Virus record (IMG/VR): IMGVR_UViG_3300030012_000631
Coordinates: 1 to 28,574 of that record
Length of the DNA stretch: 28,574 nt
Strand: one strand, 5' to 3'
Source of the DNA: a virus
Shown: positions 5,708 through 11,924 of the stretch, one piece after another
How the letters are laid out: each line of letters begins with the position of its first letter
How positions within the stretch are numbered: position 1 is the stretch's first letter
Notes under the pieces: generated by a model
Databases searched by the model: none
Seen by the model: only the letters and a program-made list of their open reading frames with translations
Told to the model about the DNA's origin: nothing
Position numbers and translations under genes: made by a program

Positions 5708-6842
5708 ACATTGCTGAAGCAGCTGCTTGTCTTGCCTTCGCTTGCTTTCTTTCATTCTTAACAAAGTGACCATACTGCTTGTAAGTAAAGTTAGAGTTTG
5801 AATGCCCCATAAGAGCAGCTACTTCCGCCCAATCTTCACCCAGGCTAGATAACTGTACTGATGCATAAAAGTGTCTCATATCGCCCCATAGGATAGGTTT
5901 TACACCAGCTCTTTCACAAACTCTTTTGATTAATTTGATCAATATCTTTTGTACTTTTGGTGTACCGTTGGAGCTTGCAAAAACAATGTCACCAGGTGCG
6001 CTAAACTTTGATGCAATCTTTAGCTCTTTAAGTTTCTTCATAGTAGATGCATCAATAGGTATTTCTCTTCTACCTCTTTTAGTTTTAGTGTCACCAATAA
6101 TCATTGTGCCATGCTTCACTGCACCCTCGATACGAATTGTATCATTATTAAAATCAATGTTGCCCCACTTCAATGCACGCAGTTCACCTTGTCTCATGCC
6201 GCTTGCAAGAGCTGTAAGAACCATACACTGATCATAAAGAGTTTCAGATGGTAATCCGTCACTAACAATCTTTTGAATTGTCTCAGGCTGTATTCTTGGC
6301 GCCCTATCCCCAAGCTCTGATGACATACCTAATGATACTTTATCAAGAGGGTTGATCGTAATCCAACCTTTAAGATCACAATAATTTAAAAACATTTTTA
6401 ATACTTTAATTCTTTTCTCAGCTGTAGCTTTTGATTTACCTTCGTCAGTAATACCTTTTACAAAAGCTGTAACTAATTCAGATTTGTTTTCTCTTTTAAT
6501 AATATCAAAACTTTGATCTAAAAATTTCTTACCATCAATCTTTATATCCAAACAATAACTTAATGATTTTTTAATCTCTTTGAAAAATGAAACAGACAAT
6601 TCTTTATTGTCTATTCTAGTTGTTTGGTAATGATAAAATTTATCTACTGCCTGAGATACTTTTACTACGTCAACTTTTTCTGCAATAGCACCAGTAATAA
6701 ATTTAGCTTTGAGTAATTCAGCTTCTTTCAGAGCAGCTGCTTTTGATGGATAGTTACCGTACCTATTGTTAAAACCAATACGCCTTGCATCAATAACCCA
6801 TTGCTTTCTTTTTTCCCAGTACCTTACTTTAAGATCTTTCAT
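5694..6842 (-). CDS. int: Tyrosine-family phage integrase
   Basis: This 382-aa protein catalyses site-specific recombination between attP and a host tRNA gene. Residues 1-50 look like an AP2-type arm-binding domain (YWEKRKQWVIDARRIG), residues 60-170 like the SAM-like core-binding domain and residues 180-375 like the catalytic domain. The visible active site is R217 (ASGMRQGELRALKW), a lysine in the TKTKRGRREIPI hairpin, R323 (GDMRHFYAS), H347 (MGHSNSNFT) and the nucleophile Y357 (KQYGHF). The first residue of the HxxR box is Gly320 instead of His, a variation worth noting. It follows the 100-aa gene by a TAATG overlap and lies about 470 bases from the attP core. Confidence 0.92.
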   Translation of the reverse strand: MKDLKVRYWEKRKQWVIDARRIGFNNRYGNYPSKAAALKEAELLKAKFITGAIAEKVDVVKVSQAVDKFYHYQTTRIDNKELSVSFFKEIKKSLSYCLDIKIDGKKFLDQSFDIIKRENKSELVTAFVKGITDEGKSKATAEKRIKVLKMFLNYCDLKGWITINPLDKVSLGMSSELGDRAPRIQPETIQKIVSDGLPSETLYDQCMVLTALASGMRQGELRALKWGNIDFNNDTIRIEGAVKHGTMIIGDTKTKRGRREIPIDASTMKKLKELKIASKFSAPGDIVFASSNGTPKVQKILIKLIKRVCERAGVKPILWGDMRHFYASVQLSSLGEDWAEVAALMGHSNSNFTYKQYGHFVKNERKQAKARQAAASAMYGGN

Positions 6843-7144
6843 TATACTATCCCCTTCGCCAGGTATTTAAAAAAGTCATAAACATCACCGTTTAGAAAAT
6901 CTATTTTTACAAATGTTGATTTAATTTTATTTTTTGTTTTTAGATCAACACCTTTGATATAAGATATTACATTTGAAAGTTCTATTAAGTGTAGCTCTTC
7001 ATTTTTCTCAATTTCAAAAGTAAAATTAATATCAAGATCTTTTTCCTCAACAAAGGTATCAATCCATTTATTAAAAGAATACCATTCAGGTTGTAACCAA
7101 TCATGTGATTTGTAATGTGATCCGATTTGTTTGTGAACATCCAT
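6842..7144 (-). CDS. Hypothetical protein upstream of integrase
   Basis: Not recognised. The 100-aa protein is acidic and soluble-looking, Trp-rich near the N-terminus (HDWLQPEWYSFNKWID), with a strand-rich middle and a C-terminal helix. It has a clear GGAGAG ribosome binding site and is the first gene of the integrase transcript, just after an operator. Its TAATG junction with int means integrase translation is probably coupled to it. The position suggests a role in integration or its control, but no HTH is visible. Confidence 0.72.
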   Translation of the reverse strand: MDVHKQIGSHYKSHDWLQPEWYSFNKWIDTFVEEKDLDINFTFEIEKNEELHLIELSNVISYIKGVDLKTKNKIKSTFVKIDFLNGDVYDFFKYLAKGIV

Positions 7145-7167
7145 TTTTCTCTCCGCTTTGTTAACAT

Positions 7168-7206
7168 CTTATACAATATATATAACAGCTACTGTCATAT
7201 TTGCAA
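7168..7206 (-). promoter_or_regulatory. Putative integrase operon promoter
   Basis: On the minus strand a TATAAG -10 (7168-7173) has TGACAG about 18 bases upstream as a weak -35. An alternative is TTGCAA with a TATATA -10 inside the same stretch. Both overlap the operator at 7180-7200. The predicted leader before the 100-aa gene is about 15-20 bases and includes GGAGAG. Confidence 0.45.
7180..7200. promoter_or_regulatory. Operator at the integrase promoter
   Basis: ATATAACAG and CTGTCATAT form a 9-bp inverted repeat with one mismatch around CTA. The half-site matches those of the cro/cI operator and of the recombination-operon operator. The same repressor therefore probably controls integrase expression. 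Confidence 0.6.
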
Positions 7207-7224
7207 GAGCAGAACAGAAAAAAA

Positions 7225-7244
7225 TGTGTACAAAATGTGTACAA
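7225..7244. repeat. Arm-type direct repeat pair, int-proximal side of attP
   Basis: Two TGTGTACA units start 11 bases apart (7225 and 7236), one helical turn. The same 20-base block recurs in the same orientation at 7445-7464, on the other side of the tRNA-like core. Paired repeats flanking a core are what arm-type integrase sites look like. Confidence 0.65.
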
Positions 7245-7312
7245 GCTAAATTTATAATAGTTTTGGAATAGGTCTTGTGGGGGATAAGCCATTGATATTA
7301 CTAGAAATATAA

Positions 7313-7357
7313 TGGCGAGAGTGACGAGACTCGAACTCGCGACCTCCGACGTGACAG
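7313..7357 (-). other. attP: attP core: 3' half of a tRNA-Asp(GUC) gene
   Basis: Read on the minus strand, these 45 bases match tRNA-Asp from position 32 to the 3' end. They comprise the anticodon loop CTGTCAC (anticodon GTC), the 3' anticodon arm GTCGG, the variable loop, the T-stem GCGAG/CTCGT around TTCGAGT, the acceptor strand CACTCTC, discriminator G and encoded CCA. The 5' half is absent: the bases before CTGTCAC cannot form the anticodon stem. The core would restore the host tRNA gene after integration, so the attachment site is very probably a host tRNA-Asp gene. The strand is the same as int. Confidence 0.85.
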
Positions 7358-7444
7358 TTCGTAAAAAACCTATGCGTGGGGTGTAAAGAGGTAGGTATTC
7401 AGGGAAATACGGCTACAGAGTTCCCACCGATTCCCTCGAAAAAG
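7358..7444. other. Non-coding attP segment between core and distal arm repeats
   Basis: No gene is seen here. The segment is less AT-rich than its surroundings and has a small inverted repeat (GTATT/AATAC at 7395-7410) and GGGAA/TTCCC segments that could pair. Accessory sites for IHF or excisionase would be expected in such a segment, but none can be named with confidence. Confidence 0.4.
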
Positions 7445-7464
7445 TGTGTACAAAATGTGTACAA
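7445..7464. repeat. Arm-type direct repeat pair, late-gene side of attP
   Basis: This is the second copy of the two-unit TGTGTACA block, with units at 7445 and 7456 and the same 11-base spacing. It lies exactly 220 bases from the first copy and ends immediately before the stop codon of the last late gene. Together with the first copy it brackets the tRNA-like core. Confidence 0.65.
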
Positions 7465-7569
7465 TTAGGATTTATATTTACCCATAATAGATTTCTTTTT
7501 TTTACCATCTTTTTTAATAGGCTTTTTCTTTGTATCCATTTTCTTACCGTATGATGATTTGCCGTACAT
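7465..7569 (-). CDS. Very small Lys-rich protein
   Basis: A 34-aa reading frame in which 14 residues are lysine, beginning MYGKSSYGKKMD. Its ATG overlaps the stop of the preceding gene as TAATG, and its stop abuts the arm-type repeats of attP. It continues the series of tiny basic genes upstream, which supports it as real. Such a basic peptide would bind nucleic acid; no family is recognised. Confidence 0.55.
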   Translation of the reverse strand: MYGKSSYGKKMDTKKKPIKKDGKKKKSIMGKYKS

Positions 7570-7763
7570 TATTTTTTTCCTTTCATTTTTTTCATTAATG
7601 ACATTGCTTTTGATTGAGCTGCTTTTGGTAGATCCTTTGAGTGAAATACTTGCTTTGAACTAGCGTTATGTGTCTTGCCAGTATGTATCTGACCGTTTGG
7701 CATTTTGTGTACGTCACCTCTATAAGGTTTACCATCCTTAAAAAAATGTATTCCTGGCGCCAT
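7569..7763 (-). CDS. Small basic phage protein
   Basis: The 64-aa protein begins MAPGIHFFKDGKPYRGDVHKMPNG, a beta-turn-rich, histidine-containing segment, and ends in a Lys/Met-rich helix (AMSLMKKMKGKK). Similar short proteins with a KPYxGxVHKMPNGxxHTGKTH-like centre occur in marine phages, without known function. A good ribosome binding site (GGGAG) precedes the ATG. It is one of several small, mostly basic proteins between the lysis genes and attP; a DNA-condensing or capsid-associated role is possible but only inferred from charge. Confidence 0.75.
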   Translation of the reverse strand: MAPGIHFFKDGKPYRGDVHKMPNGQIHTGKTHNASSKQVFHSKDLPKAAQSKAMSLMKKMKGKK

Positions 7764-7778
7764 TCTATTCTCCCTTCA

Positions 7779-8060
7779 TTAACTCCATTTAGTTTTGTCT
7801 GCCCAGTAAGCAGCTGACATTTTACCCTTGGCTATATTCTTTGCGTGTCTAGCCTTGAAACTTTTACGTTTGTTTTTCATCCTATCACTTTCACCCTTCT
7901 TTGGCGCACCAGCTGTATTAGCTCCTTGCTGACCAAATCTAATTGTCTTAATTTTTTCACCTACCTTGGCAACAACAACATGACTTTTTGTAGGATGATT
8001 AGGTGTACGCTTTGGTTTGTTAAAACCACTTACCTTCATTCTTTTTAGAATGCTGCTCAT
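7779..8060 (-). CDS. Conserved small basic phage protein (RFGQQG / KSFKARHAKNI family)
   Basis: The 93-aa protein has two blocks recurrent in phage genomes: VGEKIKTIRFGQQG in the middle and RKSFKARHAKNIAKGKMSAAYWADKTKW at the C-terminus (residues about 65-92). Relatives are widespread in tailed phages, including cyanophages, but have no demonstrated function. The protein is highly basic and probably binds nucleic acid or acts in the virion. It overlaps the preceding small gene by ATGA, showing coupled translation. Confidence 0.78.
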   Translation of the reverse strand: MSSILKRMKVSGFNKPKRTPNHPTKSHVVVAKVGEKIKTIRFGQQGANTAGAPKKGESDRMKNKRKSFKARHAKNIAKGKMSAAYWADKTKWS

Positions 8061-8227
8061 GAAGATCTAACGGAACCCATCTTTGATGCTTTGTTAGCAA
8101 ACTTATCCCCACCTATCTTTGTCATTGTACCGTACACATAACTATCAGCAGCTTTGCCCTTCAAACCTTTTGCTTTGGCTTTTGCCATCAAAGATCTTTC
8201 TAATTTTTCTTTTAAAAGTCCTGGCAT
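8057..8227 (-). CDS. Small basic phage protein
   Basis: A 56-aa reading frame beginning MPGLLKEKLERSLMAKAKAKGLKGK with YVYGTMTKIGGDK in the middle. Similar short sequences occur in phages and the central YxYGTMTKIG pattern looks conserved, but no function is known. A perfect AGGAGG lies inside the end of the upstream gene, six bases before the ATG. The start overlaps the upstream stop (TAATG) and the end overlaps the next gene (ATGA). The junctions and ribosome binding site make it a confident gene. Confidence 0.75.
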   Translation of the reverse strand: MPGLLKEKLERSLMAKAKAKGLKGKAADSYVYGTMTKIGGDKFANKASKMGSVRSS

Positions 8228-8472
8228 TATATCCTCCTAAATTGTCTTGTTTTTTTCATTATTGATTCAGGTTGTTTTGAAAACTGTTTACCAGCTTTCT
8301 TTGACTTTCTTTTAGCAGCTGTAGTTGCAGCATACTCAGCTGGTGTTAGAGCTTTTATTGCTTTCTCAGGCAAATAACGTTCACCAGTAACACTGGATTT
8401 TTTACCTGACTTAGTGCGCCATTTCTGTTTACCCCAGCTCTTCAGGCTTTGTTGCGACTTGGCTAGGCTCAT
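8227..8472 (-). CDS. DUF5872-like small basic protein
   Basis: The 81-aa protein closely follows the DUF5872 pattern: SLKSWGKQKWRTKSGKKSS, GERYLPEKAIKAL, TPAEYAATTAAKRKS and GKQFSKQP in order. The family is found in phages, giant viruses and some cells, with no established role. The protein is strongly basic. Its end doubles as the ribosome binding site of the next gene. It is one of six tiny coupled genes between the endolysin and attP. Confidence 0.82.
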   Translation of the reverse strand: MSLAKSQQSLKSWGKQKWRTKSGKKSSVTGERYLPEKAIKALTPAEYAATTAAKRKSKKAGKQFSKQPESIMKKTRQFRRI

Positions 8473-8636
8473 TTATAACCACCACCTCTTGCCTTGTAAG
8501 TTTTGGCAAGTAATTGCGCTTTCCTGGCTGACCATTTACCAGCAGCTGTACCGTGAGTAGCTCGACCTAATATAGATTTATATAACCGTTTTCTCATATT
8601 TGGTTTTGTATAATTACCAGCTGCATTAACCGCCAT
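8469..8636 (-). CDS. Small basic phage protein (WSARKAQxLAKxY family)
   Basis: A 55-aa reading frame with the recurrent phage pattern KPNMRKRLYKSI, AGKWSARKAQLLAKTYKARGGGYK. I recognise this C-terminal block from many uncharacterised phage proteins, where the linker before WSARKAQ is usually Gly-rich. The gene overlaps the end of the M15 peptidase by 11 bases and the start of the DUF5872-like gene by ATGA. The function is unknown; the net charge is strongly positive. Confidence 0.75.
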   Translation of the reverse strand: MAVNAAGNYTKPNMRKRLYKSILGRATHGTAAGKWSARKAQLLAKTYKARGGGYK

Positions 8637-9075
8637 GTAACAATCCCTTTCTATATCCTTCTGATCTATTGTAGGTCAGTGTTTCTTTTCTACCATCAGG
8701 TATGTATGAGCAGTGTATCCAGCCGCTGTTACCGCCCTGGAAACATTCTAATATCAATTGATCAAATGGTAGGTTTTCTTCTATCCATGTAGCTAACTTA
8801 TAATTACTTACACCAGCTACCTCAAAATCTGCCGCTTCACCTTTTGCGTGTTGGCTGGTTGCCTTTGATCCAATAGCTTCACAAAGTTCAGGTGATCGAT
8901 ATCCACTTGAAACTATAAATGATCCAAACTCATTTCGTATTGGCTGTAATATATTTTCACACAATGCTGTAAGATTATAAATGTGATCAGCTGTTGGTGT
9001 ATTTGGTATACCTTTTCTTTCAGCTGTCTGACTTTTTGTAAGTTCAGCTAGAGAAAAGTTTTTTGATAACATCAT
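8626..9075 (-). CDS. M15-family peptidase endolysin
   Basis: This 149-aa protein is a single peptidase M15 (VanY/M15_3-like) zinc domain that should cleave peptidoglycan cross-links for lysis. Zinc ligands are visible as H76 and D83 in SQHAKGEAADF and H121 in GWIHCSY, with a glutamate before them at E110 as the candidate catalytic base. FIVSSGYRSPELCEAIGSKATS is the typical preceding block. No signal peptide is seen, so export depends on a holin. It overlaps the holin gene by ATGA. The full length suits phage M15 endolysins. Confidence 0.88.
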   Translation of the reverse strand: MMLSKNFSLAELTKSQTAERKGIPNTPTADHIYNLTALCENILQPIRNEFGSFIVSSGYRSPELCEAIGSKATSQHAKGEAADFEVAGVSNYKLATWIEENLPFDQLILECFQGGNSGWIHCSYIPDGRKETLTYNRSEGYRKGLLHGG

Positions 9076-9452
9076 TTTCTATTCCTGAATTTATCTACGC
9101 CTTTCAATCCTAGTCCAGCTAAAATTGTGACGTATAAAACATTCTGATACCAATCAGGTAACTCGTTTAATCTATCAAATCCTTGTTTAACTATATCTTC
9201 CATACCAGGGATAAAAACCAAGATCACTGGTATCAAAACAATCACAGTAATTATTTCGTCTTTCCAAGAACCCTGGGTACTCTGCGCCATGATGAGTTCC
9301 CATTTGCTATCATGGGTTGCAGCTGTCTTCATGACTTCTGCTTCAGCTTCCGCCTTTGCTTTTGCCACAGCGCCTTTTGCTTTTGTCTGCTCTATCTTTG
9401 ATTCCATAAAGCTAGATGCTAGGGATGCAAGCGGTGTTAGAAATTGTAACAT
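9072..9452 (-). CDS. Holin, GTA-holin/3TM-like
   Basis: The 126-aa protein has an N-terminal amphipathic Ala/Lys/Glu-rich helix (residues 15-50), the SWKDEIITVIVLIPVILVFIPGM span (about 62-84), and a second hydrophobic segment (WYQNVLYVTILAGLGLKGV, 102-120). The SWKDE...IP...FIPG pattern is that of the holin family first described in gene transfer agents. It would permeabilise the inner membrane for the adjacent endolysin. The AGGA ribosome binding site lies in the end of the upstream gene. It is coupled to the peptidase by ATGA. Confidence 0.78.
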   Translation of the reverse strand: MLQFLTPLASLASSFMESKIEQTKAKGAVAKAKAEAEAEVMKTAATHDSKWELIMAQSTQGSWKDEIITVIVLIPVILVFIPGMEDIVKQGFDRLNELPDWYQNVLYVTILAGLGLKGVDKFRNRK

Positions 9453-9454
9453 TA

Positions 9455-9769
9455 TTATTTCCTATTCATAAAAGCTGAAGCTCCCATATAAGCAGCAACG
9501 ATGCCACCGCCAGTGATATAAAAAAGATTAGATATATCGGCAAGTGCCTTAACTCTTTCGAGATCGACAAAGAACATAGCACCAGTAAATACACCCATAG
9601 CAACCAGGCTTGCAGTTGCCATACGTCTTTGCGCCCTTTGTTTTCGTAGATCATGTTCAAGTTTTTTTATTTCAGTAACATGACTTAGTTCTTCATCTGA
9701 AACTATGCCATCACCATCTTCATCGTACTCGGCGTATATTGATTCTTTCTGTAACTTTTTCTGCATCAT
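9455..9769 (-). CDS. Membrane protein with EF-hand loop, lysis cassette
   Basis: The 104-aa protein has a canonical 12-residue EF-hand loop, DEDGDGIVSDEE (residues 16-27, ligands D16, D18, D20, E27). A charged helix (31-50) and two hydrophobic spans (about 51-69 and 81-100) follow. A calcium-binding motif ahead of holin-like spans is unusual. It might act as a second holin or antiholin responsive to cations, but that is inference. It overlaps the upstream gene by ATGA and lies two bases before the 3TM holin gene. Confidence 0.7.
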   Translation of the reverse strand: MMQKKLQKESIYAEYDEDGDGIVSDEELSHVTEIKKLEHDLRKQRAQRRMATASLVAMGVFTGAMFFVDLERVKALADISNLFYITGGGIVAAYMGASAFMNRK

Positions 9770-10236
9770 ATGATACCTTTTTTCTTAGCAATAATTGCCA
9801 GGACAGTTACTACACCAGCACACAAAGCAGTTATCATAATACCCAAAATTACTTTCAATATGATGTCCTGGATTTTTTCTTTTCTTTTCTTTGCAGCTAT
9901 TGCGGCTTCTTTTCTTTTCTTCCTGGCTTCAGAACAAAAAGCTAAATAATCAGGATATAAATTTGCCCTACCATATAACTGCATAAACTCACGCAGCTGG
10001 TCTTGTTTCTTTTTAATTTGCTCTAGTGCCATAAACTCTTCTAGGTCTGTATCTTGTTTACCTAAAAAGTTTGTCCAAATACTATTTTTCTTTTTGTGTA
10101 AATCCGCTCTTAGCTGATCTTCAGCTGCACAAAATTTAGAGATCGAACTTGCAGCTTGTGTTACATCTCTTGTATTTTCTATAGTTTTCTTGATGACCGC
10201 AAAAGCGCTATTTGCGGCAATAAGCATTTCCAGCAT
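9766..10236 (-). CDS. Coiled-coil protein with C-terminal membrane anchor, lysis cassette
   Basis: The 156-aa protein has a long helical, charged N-terminal part (residues 1-125), with coiled-coil-like segments and a basic KKRKEAAIAAKKRKEK stretch. One C-terminal span follows (about 128-149), ending in a Lys-rich tail. Proteins of this layout occur beside holins in marine and other phages. A spanin-like or antiholin function is possible, but no lipobox or periplasmic partner is visible. It lies between the 55-aa XhlA-like gene and the EF-hand protein. Confidence 0.65.
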   Translation of the reverse strand: MLEMLIAANSAFAVIKKTIENTRDVTQAASSISKFCAAEDQLRADLHKKKNSIWTNFLGKQDTDLEEFMALEQIKKKQDQLREFMQLYGRANLYPDYLAFCSEARKKRKEAAIAAKKRKEKIQDIILKVILGIMITALCAGVVTVLAIIAKKKGII

Positions 10237-10248
10237 GACATGATAAAC

Positions 10249-10416
10249 CTATTTAATAATTATTGATACAAGTAGTAGTAAACTTGCCGCAGCAGTTGAG
10301 ATCATTATTGCTTCTAATCTTTTTATACGATTTATTGTTTCTATCCAGCGTTCATCAGATACAGCGATATGCTTTTCTAGGGTTACATGAATTTCTTGTA
10401 GATTAGGTTTTGCCAT
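10249..10416 (-). CDS. Small XhlA-like membrane protein
   Basis: A 55-aa reading frame with an N-terminal helical region of heptad character (residues 5-35, LEKHIAVSDERWIETINRIKRLE) and one C-terminal span (37-54). This is the layout of the hemolysin XhlA family, small phage membrane proteins that assist holin-endolysin lysis. Its ATG overlaps the stop of the last tail-tip gene as TAATG, and it leads into the lysis cassette. The role is inferred from layout and position. Confidence 0.65.
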   Translation of the reverse strand: MAKPNLQEIHVTLEKHIAVSDERWIETINRIKRLEAIMISTAAASLLLLVSIIIK

Positions 10417-10913
10417 TATCCAGCTATCTCCATTAAAGCCACTAGCATTTGACCGTTAGCTTCACCTATTGTTACTGTTCCAGCATATCTTCTTGCTTCC
10501 ATTTTGTAAGTTATCTGACTTGTTGTTGATGGACTGTCTAAATGGAAATTCGTGCTAGTACTTCTGTAATCAAACCAACCACCATTTTCGTAATTATAAT
10601 CGTGATAATTAGTTGCAGTATTATATACACGAACTTCTGTGCCACCAATATCTCTCTTAATCCCCCATCCAACACCAGAATCGCCACTGGCACTATGAAG
10701 TCTAAAATATGGTGTATATAAAATAAAAATTTTATTAGATGTAGAACTTGGTGTTATATTAGCATTTAATCCAATTTCAGTAAAACCAGTTCCTGATAAA
10801 GTTATAGGTGAATAACTAAGTTCTGCATGAACAACTTGCAATACACTACCAGTTGGCATATTAGCTGAAGGAACATTAGGCTGACCAGTAAAGTTTAATT
10901 TTGTTAATGCCAT
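10416..10913 (-). CDS. Tail-tip/receptor-binding protein, beta-rich family A
   Basis: The 165-aa protein begins MALTKLNFTG, then SVLQVVHAELS, NITPSSTSNKIFILYTPYF and ends with LDSPSTTSQITYKME and LVALMEIAG. The same blocks, in the same order, occur in the protein encoded at 13136-13624, so the two are paralogues. They resemble C-terminal fibre domains common in marine phages. It is probably an adhesion protein at the tail tip. It is the last gene of the fibre cassette before the lysis genes. Confidence 0.7.
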   Translation of the reverse strand: MALTKLNFTGQPNVPSANMPTGSVLQVVHAELSYSPITLSGTGFTEIGLNANITPSSTSNKIFILYTPYFRLHSASGDSGVGWGIKRDIGGTEVRVYNTATNYHDYNYENGGWFDYRSTSTNFHLDSPSTTSQITYKMEARRYAGTVTIGEANGQMLVALMEIAG

Positions 10914-10922
10914 GCCGCCCTC

Positions 10923-11426
10923 CTAACCTACTAACCTAACAGTAAATGATGAGTAGCTCCCATCACTATTAATGTAAATATTTCCACTATTTAAGTGTAC
11001 TGTAAAATAATCTCCAACATTACAATCAACTAAGCAATGAGTAACAAGTTGCACATGCTCATTACTAGTACTATTAAATGACCTATGTATAATCACATCA
11101 TTTTTTCTTAAGTGTGTAGAATGGTCTGAAGATGTATCATTATTAGTTATAAAAAAGTTTTGAACTTCATAAATCCCAGCTACTGGAACAGTAATTCTTC
11201 CAGTACTTTCACTGTAACAATTTCCTTGATTAGTAATTATCTTGTCAAATCGTATATCAGTATTAGTTGTTGTGTAAGGATTACTAGTATCTTGTGCATT
11301 AGATGTAGTTAATTGAACAAAACAACATGGGATTTGAGGTTGTGTAACACGACCACTACTATCGATAGATAATGCAGAAGTACCACTAGCATTTTGTATA
11401 TTGTCTACTTTAAGTATGCTTGTCAT
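10923..11426 (-). CDS. C1q-like tail-tip protein
   Basis: The 167-aa protein has a short anchor motif (MTSILKVDNIQNASGTSALSI) followed by a C1q/TNF-like jelly-roll pattern: F at the first strand, CYSESTGRITVPVAGIYEVQ, a variable middle and a GDYFTVHLN...SSFTVRLVG end. C1q-like domains are trimeric binding modules, so a receptor-binding role at the tail tip is the natural inference. The anchor is shared with the two genes upstream. Cysteines are unusually many for this cassette. It is separated from its neighbours by nine bases on each side. Confidence 0.75.
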   Translation of the reverse strand: MTSILKVDNIQNASGTSALSIDSSGRVTQPQIPCCFVQLTTSNAQDTSNPYTTTNTDIRFDKIITNQGNCYSESTGRITVPVAGIYEVQNFFITNNDTSSDHSTHLRKNDVIIHRSFNSTSNEHVQLVTHCLVDCNVGDYFTVHLNSGNIYINSDGSYSSFTVRLVG

Positions 11427-11435
11427 GCTATGCTC

Positions 11436-11924
11436 CTATCCTATAAAATGACCTGAAAAGTTGATACCCTCACCAGTACTTCCAGCCCAAAAATCATCAT
11501 CTGCTGTTGCTATAGTAATATAATCATTAGCAGCTAGTTGTACGATTATGGAAACATAACATCTTGCACGACCTCCATTATTTAGAACATATTGGTTAGC
11601 TATTTGAGTAGTTCCATTCTTATAAATTAATATTCTTCCTGAGTGTGAATCTGTAGTTTGTCTATGACCAGAGGACTCAAATCTATATACACCAGCCTTT
11701 GGAGCAGTAAATCTACCAGTAGATGTACTATAATGTGACCCAATATTTAGGGTTTCTACATTAAAAATTACTGGATCTTTTGGAGTCATAGTAGCATCAT
11801 CAGTTTTTTTAACATGAAAAGCTATTACATCTGTTTGAAAAGTTATTTTTCCATCAGTTGCTATAGTAATGGCATTAGTTCCGTTGGTATGTGCTATGTT
11901 TTCTACGCCTAGTTTACTGCTCAT
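11436..11924 (-). CDS. C1q-like tail-tip protein
   Basis: The 162-aa protein starts MSSKLGVENIAHTNGTNAITI, the anchor motif also found at 10923-11426. It then has a C1q-like pattern: HYSTSTGRFTAPKAGVYRFES, RILIYKNGT and a NDYITIATAD...INFSGHFIG end. I chose the ATG that gives this anchor: it overlaps the preceding stop by ATGA and has GGAG seven bases upstream. A frame nine codons longer exists but overlaps the neighbour more. It is a probable trimeric receptor-binding protein. Confidence 0.75.
   Translation of the reverse strand: MSSKLGVENIAHTNGTNAITIATDGKITFQTDVIAFHVKKTDDATMTPKDPVIFNVETLNIGSHYSTSTGRFTAPKAGVYRFESSGHRQTTDSHSGRILIYKNGTTQIANQYVLNNGGRARCYVSIIVQLAANDYITIATADDDFWAGSTGEGINFSGHFIG

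Noticed and set aside
5926-6231. 101-codon plus-strand frame within the integrase gene
   Set aside because: It is antisense to the integrase catalytic domain, with no ribosome binding site and shadow-like composition.
6985-7176. 63-codon minus-strand frame upstream of the 100-aa gene
   Set aside because: It overlaps the 100-aa gene in another frame, has low-complexity Leu/Ile-rich composition and lacks a ribosome binding site.
7313-7440. A complete tRNA gene on the minus strand
   Set aside because: Only the region from the anticodon loop to CCA folds; the bases 5' of it do not supply a D-arm, a matching acceptor strand or the 5' anticodon stem. It is an attachment core.
7225-7464. TGTGTACA repeats as a CRISPR-like array
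   Set aside because: There are only two two-unit blocks, units are 8 bases at 11-base spacing, and they flank an att core. Arm-type sites explain them better.
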